Assembly: GCF_043226085.1 (NCBI RefSeq)
Contig: NZ_CP171225.1
Coordinates: 2,728,001-2,792,000 of the forward strand
DNA from: Amaricoccus sp003258405
GTDB taxonomy: Bacteria; Pseudomonadota; Alphaproteobacteria; Rhodobacterales; Rhodobacteraceae
DNA length: 64,000 bases
Direction: 5' to 3'
Part shown: piece by piece, positions 26,200 through 34,514 of the stretch
How the letters are laid out: each line of letters opens with the position of its first letter
How positions within the stretch are numbered: the first letter of the stretch is position 1
Notes under the pieces: model-generated
What the model was told of the DNA's origin: nothing
The model's database searches: none
What the model saw: the letters and a program-made list of their open reading frames with translations, nothing else
Program-made: the position numbers and the translations under genes

Positions 26200-26739
26200 C
26201 TCGCCGGTTTTGGCACTGGTCCCCGCCTTGGCGGCGGCAAGCGCTGCACTGAACCCCATCAGCGAAAACGGCAGCCGCACCCGGCTTCCGTCCAGCAGCG
26301 TGAATTCCACGCTGCCGCCGCGCTCGGCCTTGAGGGCTGCGCGCAGGTCCTCGTCGAGCGCCATCCGCGCCTCGCACCCCGCCGGGTTGCAGGTGACCCA
26401 GGCGAGATCGCGGGCGAGTCGCCCCCCGACGGCGAATCCCAGCCCGTCGGGCAGGTATAGCGGCAAGGGTGTGCGCAGGATCAGCTCGTCCGCCGGCGCA
26501 CCCGGTGCCTCGATCGCGAAGAGCGGCGCGCCGTCCTGCGAACTGACCCGGGTCGTCGCGCTGCAGAGCTTCGCCGCGCAAGTGGTCTGCCAGTCCTCGA
26601 AAATTTCCGCCGGAGGGGCCAGGAGCGCCGCCGGCATCTCGGCCGCACCCGTCCCGGATGCGAAAAAGGCGCTGAAAAATGTAAACAATAACAGTGCATT
26701 GTTCGACCCCCTCCGGGGCCGCGTTAGCACTTGCTTCAT
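26185..26739 (-). CDS. Invasion-associated locus B (IalB) family protein
   Basis: A 184-residue exported protein: Sec signal (NNALLLFTFFSAFFASGTGAA) followed by an IalB domain. It has the family's cysteine pattern (DWQTTCAAKLCSATT, CNPAGC), a strand LILRTPLPLYLPDGLGFAVG and a C-terminal LLDGSRVRLPFSLMGFSAAL. In Bartonella IalB helps erythrocyte entry; in free-living alphaproteobacteria these periplasmic proteins are abundant and their role unknown. The frame extends upstream, but Met at 26739 begins the signal peptide. Convergent with idi, divergent from flagellin. Confidence 0.83.
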   Translation of the reverse strand: MKQVLTRPRRGSNNALLLFTFFSAFFASGTGAAEMPAALLAPPAEIFEDWQTTCAAKLCSATTRVSSQDGAPLFAIEAPGAPADELILRTPLPLYLPDGLGFAVGGRLARDLAWVTCNPAGCEARMALDEDLRAALKAERGGSVEFTLLDGSRVRLPFSLMGFSAALAAAKAGTSAKTGEKTAP

Positions 26740-26904
26740 GGTGTTCGCAGTATGTCCATTGCACGCGGCAATCAGCCGGCGCGGCGAGGTTTTGAACGGA
26801 CCGGTAGTCGCAGTGTCAGAATGGCGGTCAACGGTTTCGCGCATGCGGGGCCATTCATCCCAAGGCGGTGTCGAAAGCATCGCATGAATACAAGGAAATG
26901 ACCA

Positions 26905-27726
26905 ATGTCCAGCATTCTCACCAACTCGTCCGCGATGGTTGCCCTCCAGACCCTGAAGGGGATCAACAAGGACCTTTCCGGCGTGCAGAACGAGGTCTCC
27001 ACCGGCCTCAAGGTTTCGAACGCCAAGGAAAATGCCTCGTCCTGGTCGATCGCGTCGACGATGGAGTCGGATGCGGCGGTCTTCGACAAACTGGTTGAAA
27101 ACCTTGACTCGGCCTACGAGATGGTTGGCACCGCGCGCAGCGCGACCGAGCAGATCGCCGACAAGGTCAAGGAAATCCAGACCCTGATGACCCAGGCTGC
27201 CGGCGCTTCGGCGACCGACCAGGCCACCATCAGCAACCAGATCACCGTCCTTACCGACACGATCACCTCGATCGCTCAGTCGGCCCAGTACAATGGCATC
27301 AATCTGGTGAGCGCTTCGGGTTCGAGCCAGACTGTGACGACCTCTGTCATGCGCGACTCCAGCGGCACGCTGACGGTCGACACGATGACGGTCGCTACCG
27401 TCGACCTCGAGGCCGTGGCTTCTGCGATCGCCGCTCTGACCGTGGATGGCTCCGCCACCTCGCTCGATGCGATCGATGACGAGCTCGACACCGTGAACGC
27501 CGCCGCTGCCGCCTTCGGTGCTGCCCAGGCACGTATCGAAGCGCAGAGCGACTTCCTGTCGAAGCAGTCCGACGCGCTGACCAACGGCGTGAGCGCCCTG
27601 GTCGACGCAGACATGGAAGCGGCTTCGGCTCGCCTGACCGCCCTGCAGACGCAGCAGCAGCTCGGCACTCAGGCGCTGTCGATCGCCAACCAGGCGCCGC
27701 AGACCATCCTGTCGCTCTTCCGCTGA
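26905..27726 (+). CDS. Flagellin
   Basis: Main filament subunit, exported by the flagellar type III apparatus and polymerised outside the cell. 273 residues, a short alphaproteobacterial flagellin with almost no variable centre. The conserved N-terminal D0/D1 helix (SSILTNSSAMVALQTLKGIN, then ASSWSIASTM) and the C-terminal D0 helix (LQTQQQLGTQALSIANQ, ILSLFR) are intact. AAGGAAATGACC precedes the ATG. Codon use is strongly biased toward C-ending codons, as expected for high expression. A strong terminator follows. flaF and flbT downstream modulate its secretion and translation in this group. Confidence 0.95.
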   Translation: MSSILTNSSAMVALQTLKGINKDLSGVQNEVSTGLKVSNAKENASSWSIASTMESDAAVFDKLVENLDSAYEMVGTARSATEQIADKVKEIQTLMTQAAGASATDQATISNQITVLTDTITSIAQSAQYNGINLVSASGSSQTVTTSVMRDSSGTLTVDTMTVATVDLEAVASAIAALTVDGSATSLDAIDDELDTVNAAAAAFGAAQARIEAQSDFLSKQSDALTNGVSALVDADMEAASARLTALQTQQQLGTQALSIANQAPQTILSLFR

Positions 27727-27738
27727 CAGGCACCATAG

Positions 27739-27766
27739 CGGGGCGGGCGAAAGCCCGCCCCGTTTT
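27739..27766 (+). terminator. Rho-independent terminator of flagellin
   Basis: CGGGGCGGGC-GAAA-GCCCGCCCCG, a perfect 10-bp stem with a GAAA tetraloop followed by TTTT, 12 bases after the flagellin stop. Separates the flagellin message from flaF. Confidence 0.9.
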
Positions 27767-27793
27767 CGGCCGGATAGTATCCGTTGAAACCTC

Positions 27794-27813
27794 CCGGCGC
27801 CTGAAGGCGCCGG
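27794..27813 (+). promoter_or_regulatory. Hairpin in the flaF leader
   Basis: CCGGCGCC-TGAA-GGCGCCGG, a perfect 8-bp stem with a tetraloop, ends 22 bases before the flaF ATG and just ahead of its CTGGAGG ribosome site. There is no U-run after it. It may stabilise the leader, act on translation, or be a second terminator. Confidence 0.45.
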
Positions 27814-27835
27814 CCTAGACCCCTGGAGGTTCCTG

Positions 27836-28216
27836 ATGACCACGAGTGAAAAAGCCCTTTCCGGTTATGCTGCTGCAGCCCGTCCCGTTCGCACCGACCG
27901 TGGACTGGAATACGCCGTCTTTGCCCGCATCACGAGCAGCCTGCGCGAGGTGGATGAAACCGACACCGCCATGCGCCCGGCCCTGACGCGGGCCGTCATG
28001 GACAATCTCGGCCTCTGGCGCACGCTTGCGAGCGATCTGCGCCGCGATGGCAACGCCCTTCCCCTCGAGCTCCGCGGCCAGCTTCTCTCGCTCGCGGGCT
28101 TCGTCCGCCGTCACAGCTATGCGGTGATGAACGGCCAGGACACGATCGATCCCCTCATCGACATCAACACGTCCATCATGCGCGGCCTGCGCGGAGAAGT
28201 GGAGACAGCAGCATGA
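27836..28216 (+). CDS. flaF: Flagellar biosynthesis regulator FlaF
   Basis: A 126-residue helical protein needed for flagellin production or secretion in alphaproteobacteria, acting with FlbT. Family features: TRPVRTDRGLEYAVFARIT-like N-terminal part (here ARPVRTDRGLEYAVFARIT), MDNLGLWRTLASDL in the middle, and LPLELRGQLLSLAGFVRRHS toward the end. Starts behind CTGGAGG. Its stop overlaps the flbT start by 4 bases, the standard flaF-flbT arrangement. Confidence 0.93.
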   Translation: MTTSEKALSGYAAAARPVRTDRGLEYAVFARITSSLREVDETDTAMRPALTRAVMDNLGLWRTLASDLRRDGNALPLELRGQLLSLAGFVRRHSYAVMNGQDTIDPLIDINTSIMRGLRGEVETAA

Positions 28217-28620
28217 GCGGGCTTGTTCTCAAGCTGGGTCCCCGTGAACGCGTCATGATAAATGGCGTCGTCATGGAAAACGGCGACCGCCGGACCCGCA
28301 TCAACATCATGACGCCGGAAGCCAACGTCCTGCGCCTGCGCGACGCGATCCACCCCGACGATGCCAAGACCCCGGTGAAGCGGGTCTGCTACATCGCCCA
28401 GCTCGTCCTTGCGGGCGAGGCGGATCCTGCGGAGGCCGCACCGCAGCTTCTGCGCGGCATCGAGCAGCTGAGCCAGGTCTTTCTCGACCGCGACAGCCGC
28501 GAACAGCTGACCGCGGCCACCGAGGCCGTCGCCGCCGGCCGCTTCTACCAGGCAATGAAGGCGCTCCGCGCCCTCCTGCCGCGCGAAACCCGCCTGCTCT
28601 CGATCGCATCGGGGCAATAG
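28213..28620 (+). CDS. flbT: Flagellin mRNA repressor FlbT
   Basis: A 135-residue post-transcriptional regulator; in Caulobacter FlbT binds the flagellin mRNA leader and promotes its decay until the hook is complete. Motifs: LVLKLGPRERVMINGVVMENGD at the N-terminus (first part seen as LVLKLGPRERVMINGVVMEN) and FYQAMKALRALLPRE near the C-terminus. Coupled to flaF by an ATGA overlap. Functional context is the flagellin gene immediately upstream. Confidence 0.94.
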   Translation: MSGLVLKLGPRERVMINGVVMENGDRRTRINIMTPEANVLRLRDAIHPDDAKTPVKRVCYIAQLVLAGEADPAEAAPQLLRGIEQLSQVFLDRDSREQLTAATEAVAAGRFYQAMKALRALLPRETRLLSIASGQ

Positions 28621-28637
28621 GACACCGGAGAGATGCC

Positions 28638-29477
28638 ATGAGCTATCAGGTCCAGGTTCCGCTCACGGGCATCGCCGGCTGGCGCTTTCTCGAACGTACG
28701 CAGACGACACAGAAGTCGGCGTTCGAGAACGACGCGATGATGAAACGCGAGATTGCCTATTTCGAGGAGAACATCGGCAAGGTCGAAACGGCGGCGGATC
28801 TCGTTGGAGACCGCCGTCTGCTCAATTTTGCGTTGACCGCCTATGGCCTCGAGGGCGATCTCGACAAGAAGGCCCTGGTGCGCAAGATCCTCGAGGAGGG
28901 CACCGACGACAAGAAGGCGCTCGCCAACCGCATCTCCAACACCGGCTACAAGGAGATGACCACGGCCTTCGGCTTCGGCAACGAGACCGGCGTGCAGACC
29001 GCCACCGACGGTTTCGCCGCAAAGATCGTCAATCTCTACAAGGAACGCTCCTTCGAGAGCTCGGTCTACGATCAGAACGCCCATCTCGGCCTGGTGATGA
29101 ACTTCAACCGCAAGGCGGAGATGCTCTCGGAGGGCGAGGGCAAGAGCTGGTATACCGTGCTGGGCGACAAGCAGCTCCGCAAGGTCTTCGAGGGCGCGCT
29201 GGGCCTGCCGGCAAGCTTCATCAACCTCGACATCGACAAGCAGGCGATGATGATGGAGAAGAAGGCCAAGCAGGTCTTCGGCAGCGGCAGCCTGACAGCC
29301 TTCCAGGACCAGAAGAACGTCGACAAGCTCATCACGCGCTTCCTCGCCCGCGCCCAGATCGAGGAGGGCGGCGCCTCGGCGACCGGCCCTGGCGCGAGTG
29401 CGCTGTTCCTGCTCCAGCACCGCAATTCGAGCGGCTCGCAGGGGTTGCTCAATCTCTTCTACCGCTTCGACGGGTAG
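28638..29477 (+). CDS. DUF1217 flagellar-associated protein
   Basis: A 279-residue protein of the DUF1217 family, found almost only in flagellar loci of alphaproteobacteria. The N-terminal part holds GIAGWRFLERT and FENDAMMKREIAYFEENIGK. A mixed helical body follows (ALTAYGLEGDLDKKALVRKI, FGFGNETGV), and the C-terminus is rich in Gly and Ser with LFYRFDG. Hook- or rod-associated roles have been proposed from context only. No signal peptide, so export, if any, would use the flagellar system. Its end overlaps the convergent fliI by 19 bases. Confidence 0.82.
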   Translation: MSYQVQVPLTGIAGWRFLERTQTTQKSAFENDAMMKREIAYFEENIGKVETAADLVGDRRLLNFALTAYGLEGDLDKKALVRKILEEGTDDKKALANRISNTGYKEMTTAFGFGNETGVQTATDGFAAKIVNLYKERSFESSVYDQNAHLGLVMNFNRKAEMLSEGEGKSWYTVLGDKQLRKVFEGALGLPASFINLDIDKQAMMMEKKAKQVFGSGSLTAFQDQKNVDKLITRFLARAQIEEGGASATGPGASALFLLQHRNSSGSQGLLNLFYRFDG

Positions 29478-30805
29478 CCGCCCTGGCCCTGATTGATCTG
29501 GAGGAGTGAGGCGAGCCGCTCGAAGCTCGCCTCGACCCCCTCCGGGGCCTCTTCCGAAAAGAACGCATCGAGCTTCGGCCAGAGCGAGATCGCCTCGTCG
29601 ATCGCCGCGTCGCTGCCCTTGGCATAGAGCCCGGTCTGGATCATCAGCGCGGCGTTCTCGTAGGCGGTGAGCACGCGCCGGACCTTGGCGATCATCGCGT
29701 TCTCCGCCTCCGTCGCGATCCCGGGCAGCGAGCGCGAGACGCTGCGCCGCACGTCCACCGCCGGAAACCGCCCGCGCTCGGCAATCGCCCGGTCGAGCAC
29801 CACATGCCCGTCGAGCACCCCACGGGTGATGTCGGCGATCGGCTCGTCCATGTCCGAGCCCGCGACGAGCACGCTGAAGACCCCCGTCACATCGCCCTTT
29901 CCGAACGGCCCCGGCCCCGCGCGTTCGCAGAGCGAGGCAATGAGATTCGAGATCGAGGGCGGAAAGCCCCGGAGCGTCGGCGCCTCGCCCGCGGTCAGCG
30001 CGATCTCGCGATGCGCCTCGGCGAAGCGGGTGAGCGAATCGATCAGCAGCAGCACATGGTGGCCCTGATCGCGGAAGACCTCCGCCGTCGCCATCGCCAT
30101 CCAGGCGGCGCGGCGCTTGATGAGCGGCGCCTGATCGGAGGTCGCGGCCACCACCACCGCGCGCGCCATGCCCTCGGGGCCGAGCACGTTGTCGACGAAA
30201 TCCCGGAGCTCGCGGCCGCGCTCGCCGATGAGCGCCAGCACGACGATATCGGCCTCGATCCCGCGGGCGAGATCGGCGAGGAGTGTGGACTTGCCGACGC
30301 CGGAGCCCGCGAAGACCCCGATCCTCTGGCCGCGGGCCAGCGGCAGCACCGTGTCGAAGACCGCGAGCCCCGTGCCGATCCGCGCCCCCATCGCCTTGCG
30401 CCGGGCCGGCTCGGGTGGCGGCTGGCGCAGGCTCGCGCTCGCCGCCCCCTGCGAGATCGCGCGGCCGTCCATCGGCTGGCCGAAGGCATCGACGATCCGC
30501 CCCACCCAGCCGGTGTCGGGATAGACGCCCGCGGGCCCGAGCAGCGTCACCTGATTGCCGACCGCGGCGCCGTCGAGCGGCTCGTAGGTCATCGCGCGCG
30601 CCCGCGTCTCCGTCACCCCAACGATCTCGCCGCCGAGCTCATGGCCGTTCCGGAGCGTGATGGCGATCTGGTCGCCGATTCGGGCCTGATGCACGAGGCC
30701 GGTGATCTCGAGCGAAGCGGTGCTGACGGAAACCACACGGCCGATGCGCCGATGGTTCTGGATCCGGGAAATCTCCGAGCGGAGCGCGGTGAAGTCGGTC
30801 AGCAT
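29459..30805 (-). CDS. fliI: Flagellar export ATPase
   Basis: Hexameric ATPase at the base of the flagellar type III export gate. 448 residues. Walker A GVFAGSGVGKST (163-174), catalytic-site GERGRE with E196, Walker B VLLLIDSLTR (251-260), and EAPTLRGFPPSI match FliI/YscN. Start ATG 30805 follows GAGGAGGG; an in-frame codon 18 bases upstream lacks one. It is transcribed toward the DUF1217 gene and divergent from flgB. No fliH is seen beside it; a FliJ candidate lies at 36.6-37.0 kb. Confidence 0.93.
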   Translation of the reverse strand: MLTDFTALRSEISRIQNHRRIGRVVSVSTASLEITGLVHQARIGDQIAITLRNGHELGGEIVGVTETRARAMTYEPLDGAAVGNQVTLLGPAGVYPDTGWVGRIVDAFGQPMDGRAISQGAASASLRQPPPEPARRKAMGARIGTGLAVFDTVLPLARGQRIGVFAGSGVGKSTLLADLARGIEADIVVLALIGERGRELRDFVDNVLGPEGMARAVVVAATSDQAPLIKRRAAWMAMATAEVFRDQGHHVLLLIDSLTRFAEAHREIALTAGEAPTLRGFPPSISNLIASLCERAGPGPFGKGDVTGVFSVLVAGSDMDEPIADITRGVLDGHVVLDRAIAERGRFPAVDVRRSVSRSLPGIATEAENAMIAKVRRVLTAYENAALMIQTGLYAKGSDAAIDEAISLWPKLDAFFSEEAPEGVEASFERLASLLQINQGQGGYPSKR

Positions 30806-30892
30806 GGGCCCTCCTCGCGGCACTGGTTACGTTTTGTAAACCATGAAGGGTTAAGCCCGGGTTTCCAGAGTGAAGGCGGGAGGACCCGGCCC

Positions 30893-31285
30893 ATGGATCT
30901 GAGCCTCAACATCCTGCAGCTTGCGAGCAGCCTTGCCTCGCATTCCGCCGCGCGGCAGCAGGTCATCGCTGAGAACATCGCACATGCGGATACGCCCGGC
31001 TACAGGGCCCGCGACATCAAGAGCTTCGCGGAAACCCTCGAGGAGACGGTCCCGCATTTCGAGGCGCGGATGACCCGGCCCGGGCACATTCCGTTCGGAA
31101 CCGAGAACCCGGCCTACGCGCCCTTCGAGGTCACGGCCTTCGGGGCCGAATCGCCCAACGGCAACTCCGTCTCGCTCGAGGACCAGATGATGCGCGCCAC
31201 CGACGTGCGCCAGCATCACGATCTCGCGCTCGGGGTCTACCGCAAGTCGCTCGACATCATGCGCAGTGCGGTCACCGGACGCTGA
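30893..31285 (+). CDS. flgB: Flagellar proximal rod protein FlgB
   Basis: 130-residue rod subunit. The N-terminal rod motif is NIAHADTPGYRARDI, preceded by the helix LQLASSLASHSAARQQVIAE. The C-terminal helix HHDLALGVYRKSLDIMRSAV is typical for FlgB. First gene of the flgB-flgC-fliE-fliQ-flgF-flgG-flgA-flgH-fliL run on the plus strand, divergent from fliI with 87 bp between starts holding the promoter. Confidence 0.92.
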   Translation: MDLSLNILQLASSLASHSAARQQVIAENIAHADTPGYRARDIKSFAETLEETVPHFEARMTRPGHIPFGTENPAYAPFEVTAFGAESPNGNSVSLEDQMMRATDVRQHHDLALGVYRKSLDIMRSAVTGR

Positions 31286-31310
31286 CACAACCGCCAGGGG
31301 GAGAGTTTAC

Positions 31311-31703
31311 ATGGACGAGATGATGCGTACGATGGCGGCCTCGGCCAGCGGCATGCGCGCGCAGGCCGCGCGCCTCCGCCTGTCTGCCGAGAACATGGCC
31401 AACGCCGACACGCCCGGCTACCACCGCAAGGTCGTGCCGTTCCAGGAAATCTTCGACCGCACCAACGAGACCCGCGCGGTCGCGACCGGCCCCGTGCAGC
31501 TCGACCAGTCCGAAGTCGAGCGCGTCTACCAGCCGAACCACCCGCTCGCCGACGCCAACGGGTATGTCGAGGGCTCGAACGTCAACCTGATGGTCGAGAT
31601 GGCCGACGCCCGCGAGGCCAACCGCTCGTACGAGGCCAACCTCAAGATGTTCGAACAGGCCCGCGACATGGCGTCGTCGCTGCTCGATCTGCTGCGCCGT
31701 TGA
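31311..31703 (+). CDS. flgC: Flagellar proximal rod protein FlgC
   Basis: 130-residue rod subunit. N-terminal motif AENMANADTPGYHRK and the strongly conserved C-terminal segment VNLMVEMADAREANRSYEAN identify FlgC. ATG 31311 follows GGGGGAGAG; the frame's earlier codons lie inside the intergenic gap after flgB. Co-transcribed with flgB and fliE, its assembly partners between MS-ring and distal rod. Confidence 0.94.
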   Translation: MDEMMRTMAASASGMRAQAARLRLSAENMANADTPGYHRKVVPFQEIFDRTNETRAVATGPVQLDQSEVERVYQPNHPLADANGYVEGSNVNLMVEMADAREANRSYEANLKMFEQARDMASSLLDLLRR

Positions 31704-31731
31704 TTAGGTGTTGAAGAGAGGAAACCAGGTC

Positions 31732-32037
31732 ATGGACGTGAACGCGACACTTGCATCGCAACTCTACAACAGGGCCCAGGTGGCGGCCCGTCCCGTCGCG
31801 CGGGAGGCCAGCGAAGGCCAGCCGACGCCGGGCGAGGCCTTCAAGGCTGTCACCGAAGACTTCATGCAGACCCTGCGCCAGGGCGAGGAAACCGTGCAGG
31901 CGGGCCTCGTCGGCCGCGCCGATCCGCAGGCGGTCGTCGAGGCGATGGCCGCGACCGAGCTCGCCGTGCAGACCGCGGTCGCGGTGCGCGACAAGGTCGT
32001 CGAGGCCTATCAGGAAATCCTGAGGATGCCGGTCTGA
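31732..32037 (+). CDS. fliE: Flagellar hook-basal body protein FliE
   Basis: 101-residue protein joining the MS-ring to the rod. Family segments: GEAFKAVTEDFMQTLRQGEE and, at the C-terminus, ATELAVQTAVAVRDKVVEAY and LRMPV. ATG 31732 has GAGAGGAAA upstream, whereas an in-frame GTG at 31708 lacks a site. It lies between flgC and fliQ as in other Rhodobacterales. Confidence 0.91.
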   Translation: MDVNATLASQLYNRAQVAARPVAREASEGQPTPGEAFKAVTEDFMQTLRQGEETVQAGLVGRADPQAVVEAMAATELAVQTAVAVRDKVVEAYQEILRMPV

Positions 32038-32089
32038 TCCGGCCGCCCGCACCCGCGCCGACAGACGCGCCGCTCCGGAGGCCGATCCG

Positions 32090-32356
32090 ATGACCGAAGG
32101 CGTCCTTCTCGATGTCCTGCGCCAGAGTCTCTGGACGGCGCTCGTCGTCTCCCTGCCGATCCTCGCCGTGGCACTCGCCGTCGGCCTCGCCATCGGCCTC
32201 ATCCAGGCGCTCACCTCCGTCCAGGAGATGACGCTCACCTTCGTGCCGAAACTCGGCGCGATCCTCGCTGTCTACTGGGTGTCGATGAGCTTCTCGAGCC
32301 AGATGCTGGTGAAGCTCTACCAGGAACAGATCATCCCCCTGATCGCCGGACAGTAG
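32090..32356 (+). CDS. fliQ: Flagellar export gate protein FliQ
   Basis: 88-residue inner-membrane protein with two hydrophobic helices (LWTALVVSLPILAVALAVGL and LGAILAVYWVSMSF) and the family core IQALTSVQEMTLTFVPKL. FliQ is part of the FliP5Q4R1 export channel. Partners FliR, FlhB and FlhA are encoded on the minus strand at 37-41 kb, but fliP is not in the window. Confidence 0.93.
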   Translation: MTEGVLLDVLRQSLWTALVVSLPILAVALAVGLAIGLIQALTSVQEMTLTFVPKLGAILAVYWVSMSFSSQMLVKLYQEQIIPLIAGQ

Positions 32357-32513
32357 CGCGGCCGGGGATTCGTCCGCGGCCCGCCCGTGAGGACGGTATT
32401 TTCCTCAACAGATCAGACAATTGGCGCCTTTGACGGAATCTTTACGAAGGCGGTCCAGATTGCCCCCCAGCGCGGAAGGCCGCGCGGTCAATCGCAGAAA
32501 GCGGGAGTCGCTG

Positions 32514-33242
32514 ATGGACGTAGCTGGCTATGTTGCGCTGACCCGGCAGACCGGCCTCCGCAAGGAGATGGAAACGGTCGCCAACAACATCGCGAACATC
32601 TCCACCACGGGCTACCAGCGCGAAGGCGTCGTCTTCGCCGAGATGGTGCAGATGCTCCCGACCGAGGGCGGCTCCGTCGCCATGACCGATGCCCGCGGCC
32701 GCTACACCGACCTGCTCCAGGGCGCGCTCACCCCCACCGGCGGCAGCCTCGACTTCGCCATCGAGGGCAACGGCTACTTCACCGTGATGACACCCCAGGG
32801 CGAACGCCTCACCCGTGCCGGCAGCTTCACCCGCGACGCGGACGGCCAGGTCGTCAACATGGACGGCCACCCGCTGCTCGACGAGGGCGGCGGCCCGATC
32901 ATGATCCCCTTCGAGGCAACCTCGATCAACCTCGCCTCCGACGGCACGATCTCCGCCGATGGCGAACCGGTCGCCCGGCTCGGCCTCGTGATGCCGACCG
33001 ACCCCACCCAGGTCTTCCGCGAAGCCGGCGTGCTCTACCGCGTCGATGGCGATACCGAGCCGCTCGATCCGGGCCAGTCGCGCGTCGTGCAGGGCTTCGT
33101 CGAGGAATCGAACGTCAATGCGGTCACGGAGATGGCCCATCTGATCGAGGTCCAGCGAGCATACGAAAGCGGTCAGAAGCTGCTCGAAATGGAACACGAA
33201 CGTATCCTGCAGGCCGTCAAGTCCCTCGGCCAGCGCGCCTGA
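32514..33242 (+). CDS. flgF: Flagellar basal-body rod protein FlgF
   Basis: 242-residue proximal rod protein. N-terminal rod motif NNIANISTTGYQREG; central FlgE/F/G domain with GNGYFTVMTPQGERLTRAGS; C-terminal VQGFVEESNVNAVTEMAHLI and VQRAYESGQKLLEMEHERI. ATG 32514 follows GGGAG; the frame is open upstream without similarity. The 157-bp gap after fliQ may hold an internal promoter; none is obvious. FlgG follows 29 bp later. Confidence 0.93.
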   Translation: MDVAGYVALTRQTGLRKEMETVANNIANISTTGYQREGVVFAEMVQMLPTEGGSVAMTDARGRYTDLLQGALTPTGGSLDFAIEGNGYFTVMTPQGERLTRAGSFTRDADGQVVNMDGHPLLDEGGGPIMIPFEATSINLASDGTISADGEPVARLGLVMPTDPTQVFREAGVLYRVDGDTEPLDPGQSRVVQGFVEESNVNAVTEMAHLIEVQRAYESGQKLLEMEHERILQAVKSLGQRA

Positions 33243-33271
33243 CCGGCGCCTGCGAGGAAGAGGAGTAAGTC

Positions 33272-34057
33272 ATGCGTGCATTGAGTATCGCTGCCACCGG
33301 CATGTCGGCCCAGCAGCGCCGGGTCGAGGTGATCTCCAACAACCTCGCCAACATGAATACCACCGGCTACAACGCCCGCCGCGCGGAATTCTCCGACCTC
33401 CACTACCAGCAGGCGGTGCGCCCGGGCGAGATCAGCTCGTCGGACGGCACCGTTCTCCCCGCGGGCGTCCAGCTCGGCCTCGGCGTGCGCACCTCCGCGG
33501 TGGCGATGGAAGTGGCGCAGGGCTCGCTCTCCGAAACCGGCGGCCCGCTCGATCTCGCCATCGACGGCGCGGGCTATCTCGAGATCTCGCTGCCGGGCGG
33601 CGACATCGGCTACACCCGCGACGGCGCGCTCAAGCGCAACGGCGACGGGCTGATCGTCACCTCCGACGGCTTCTCCGTCTCGCCCGAGATCACCATTCCC
33701 GAGGATGCGACCGAGATCGCCATCAACGGCGACGGCGAGGTCTATGCCTATTTCAAGGACCAGGTGCAGCCCCAGCTCCTCGGCCAGTTCAGCCTCGTCA
33801 CCTTCTCGAACGAGAAGGGCCTCGAGGCGATGGGCTCGAACCTCTACCGCGAGACCGAAGCCTCCGGCCAGCCGAACGTCGGCGATCCGGGGCAGGACGG
33901 CCGCGGCATCTTCCGTCAGGGCTATCTCGAGGATTCGAGCGTCGATGCGGTCAAGGAACTCACCGACCTCATCGAGGCCCAGCGGGGCTACGAGCTCAAT
34001 GCCAAGGTCATCACCGCCGCGGACCAGATGCTTTCGGCCACGGTGCAGATCCGCTGA
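33272..34057 (+). CDS. flgG: Flagellar basal-body distal rod protein FlgG
   Basis: 261-residue distal rod protein, full length. N-terminal NNLANMNTTGYNARRAEF, the FlgG-specific GVQLGLGVRTSAV, central DGAGYLEISLPGGDIGYTRD, and C-terminal VDAVKELTDLIEAQRGYELN. The hook attaches to it through FlgE (not in this window). AGGAGG-like AAGAGGAG precedes ATG. Confidence 0.96.
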   Translation: MRALSIAATGMSAQQRRVEVISNNLANMNTTGYNARRAEFSDLHYQQAVRPGEISSSDGTVLPAGVQLGLGVRTSAVAMEVAQGSLSETGGPLDLAIDGAGYLEISLPGGDIGYTRDGALKRNGDGLIVTSDGFSVSPEITIPEDATEIAINGDGEVYAYFKDQVQPQLLGQFSLVTFSNEKGLEAMGSNLYRETEASGQPNVGDPGQDGRGIFRQGYLEDSSVDAVKELTDLIEAQRGYELNAKVITAADQMLSATVQIR

Positions 34058-34061
34058 GCCG

Positions 34062-34514
34062 ATGACCCCTGCCGCCCGCCTCCTTCTCACCTTCGCGACG
34101 GCCGCCCTCGCCTGGGCGGCCCTTCCGTCCGAGCCGCCGAGCGCCCAGGCCGTGGTGCCGGTCCGCGCCATCCGCGGCACCAACATTGTCGGCGCCGAGG
34201 ATGTCGAGATCGCCAAGGACAAGGACCTGCCGGGCGCGATCCACGCCCTCGAGGACGTGGTCGGGCAGGAGGCCAAGGTCACGCTCTACCCCGGGCGGCC
34301 CATCCTCCGGGGCCAGGTCGGCGCCCCCGCCCTCGTCGAGCGCAACGCGGTCGTCAGGATGATCTACGAGCAGGGGCCGCTCAACATCACCGCCGACGGC
34401 CGCGTGCTCGATCGCGGCGGCGTCGGCGAGACCGTGCGTGTGATGAACCTCTCCTCGCGCCAGATCGTGGCCGGGACGGTGGAGGCCGATGGCTCCGTAA
34501 AGGTGGAAAAATGA
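34062..34514 (+). CDS. flgA: Flagellar P-ring chaperone FlgA
   Basis: 150-residue periplasmic chaperone for P-ring assembly. A Sec signal ends near AQA (residues 28-30); the mature protein has only the C-terminal SAF-type domain: RAIRGTNIVGAEDVEIAKD, YPGRPILRGQVGAPALV and NAVVRMIYEQGPLNITADGR (first 20 given). Enteric FlgA is about 219 residues with an extra N-terminal domain; the short form is normal in Rhodobacterales. Its stop overlaps flgH by 4 bases. flgI, its substrate, is not in the window. Confidence 0.9.
   Translation: MTPAARLLLTFATAALAWAALPSEPPSAQAVVPVRAIRGTNIVGAEDVEIAKDKDLPGAIHALEDVVGQEAKVTLYPGRPILRGQVGAPALVERNAVVRMIYEQGPLNITADGRVLDRGGVGETVRVMNLSSRQIVAGTVEADGSVKVEK

Noticed and set aside
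26740..26904. Sigma-54 or sigma-28 promoter ahead of flagellin
   Set aside because: TGGC-like and TTGC-like pieces do not have correct spacing; no convincing element could be read.
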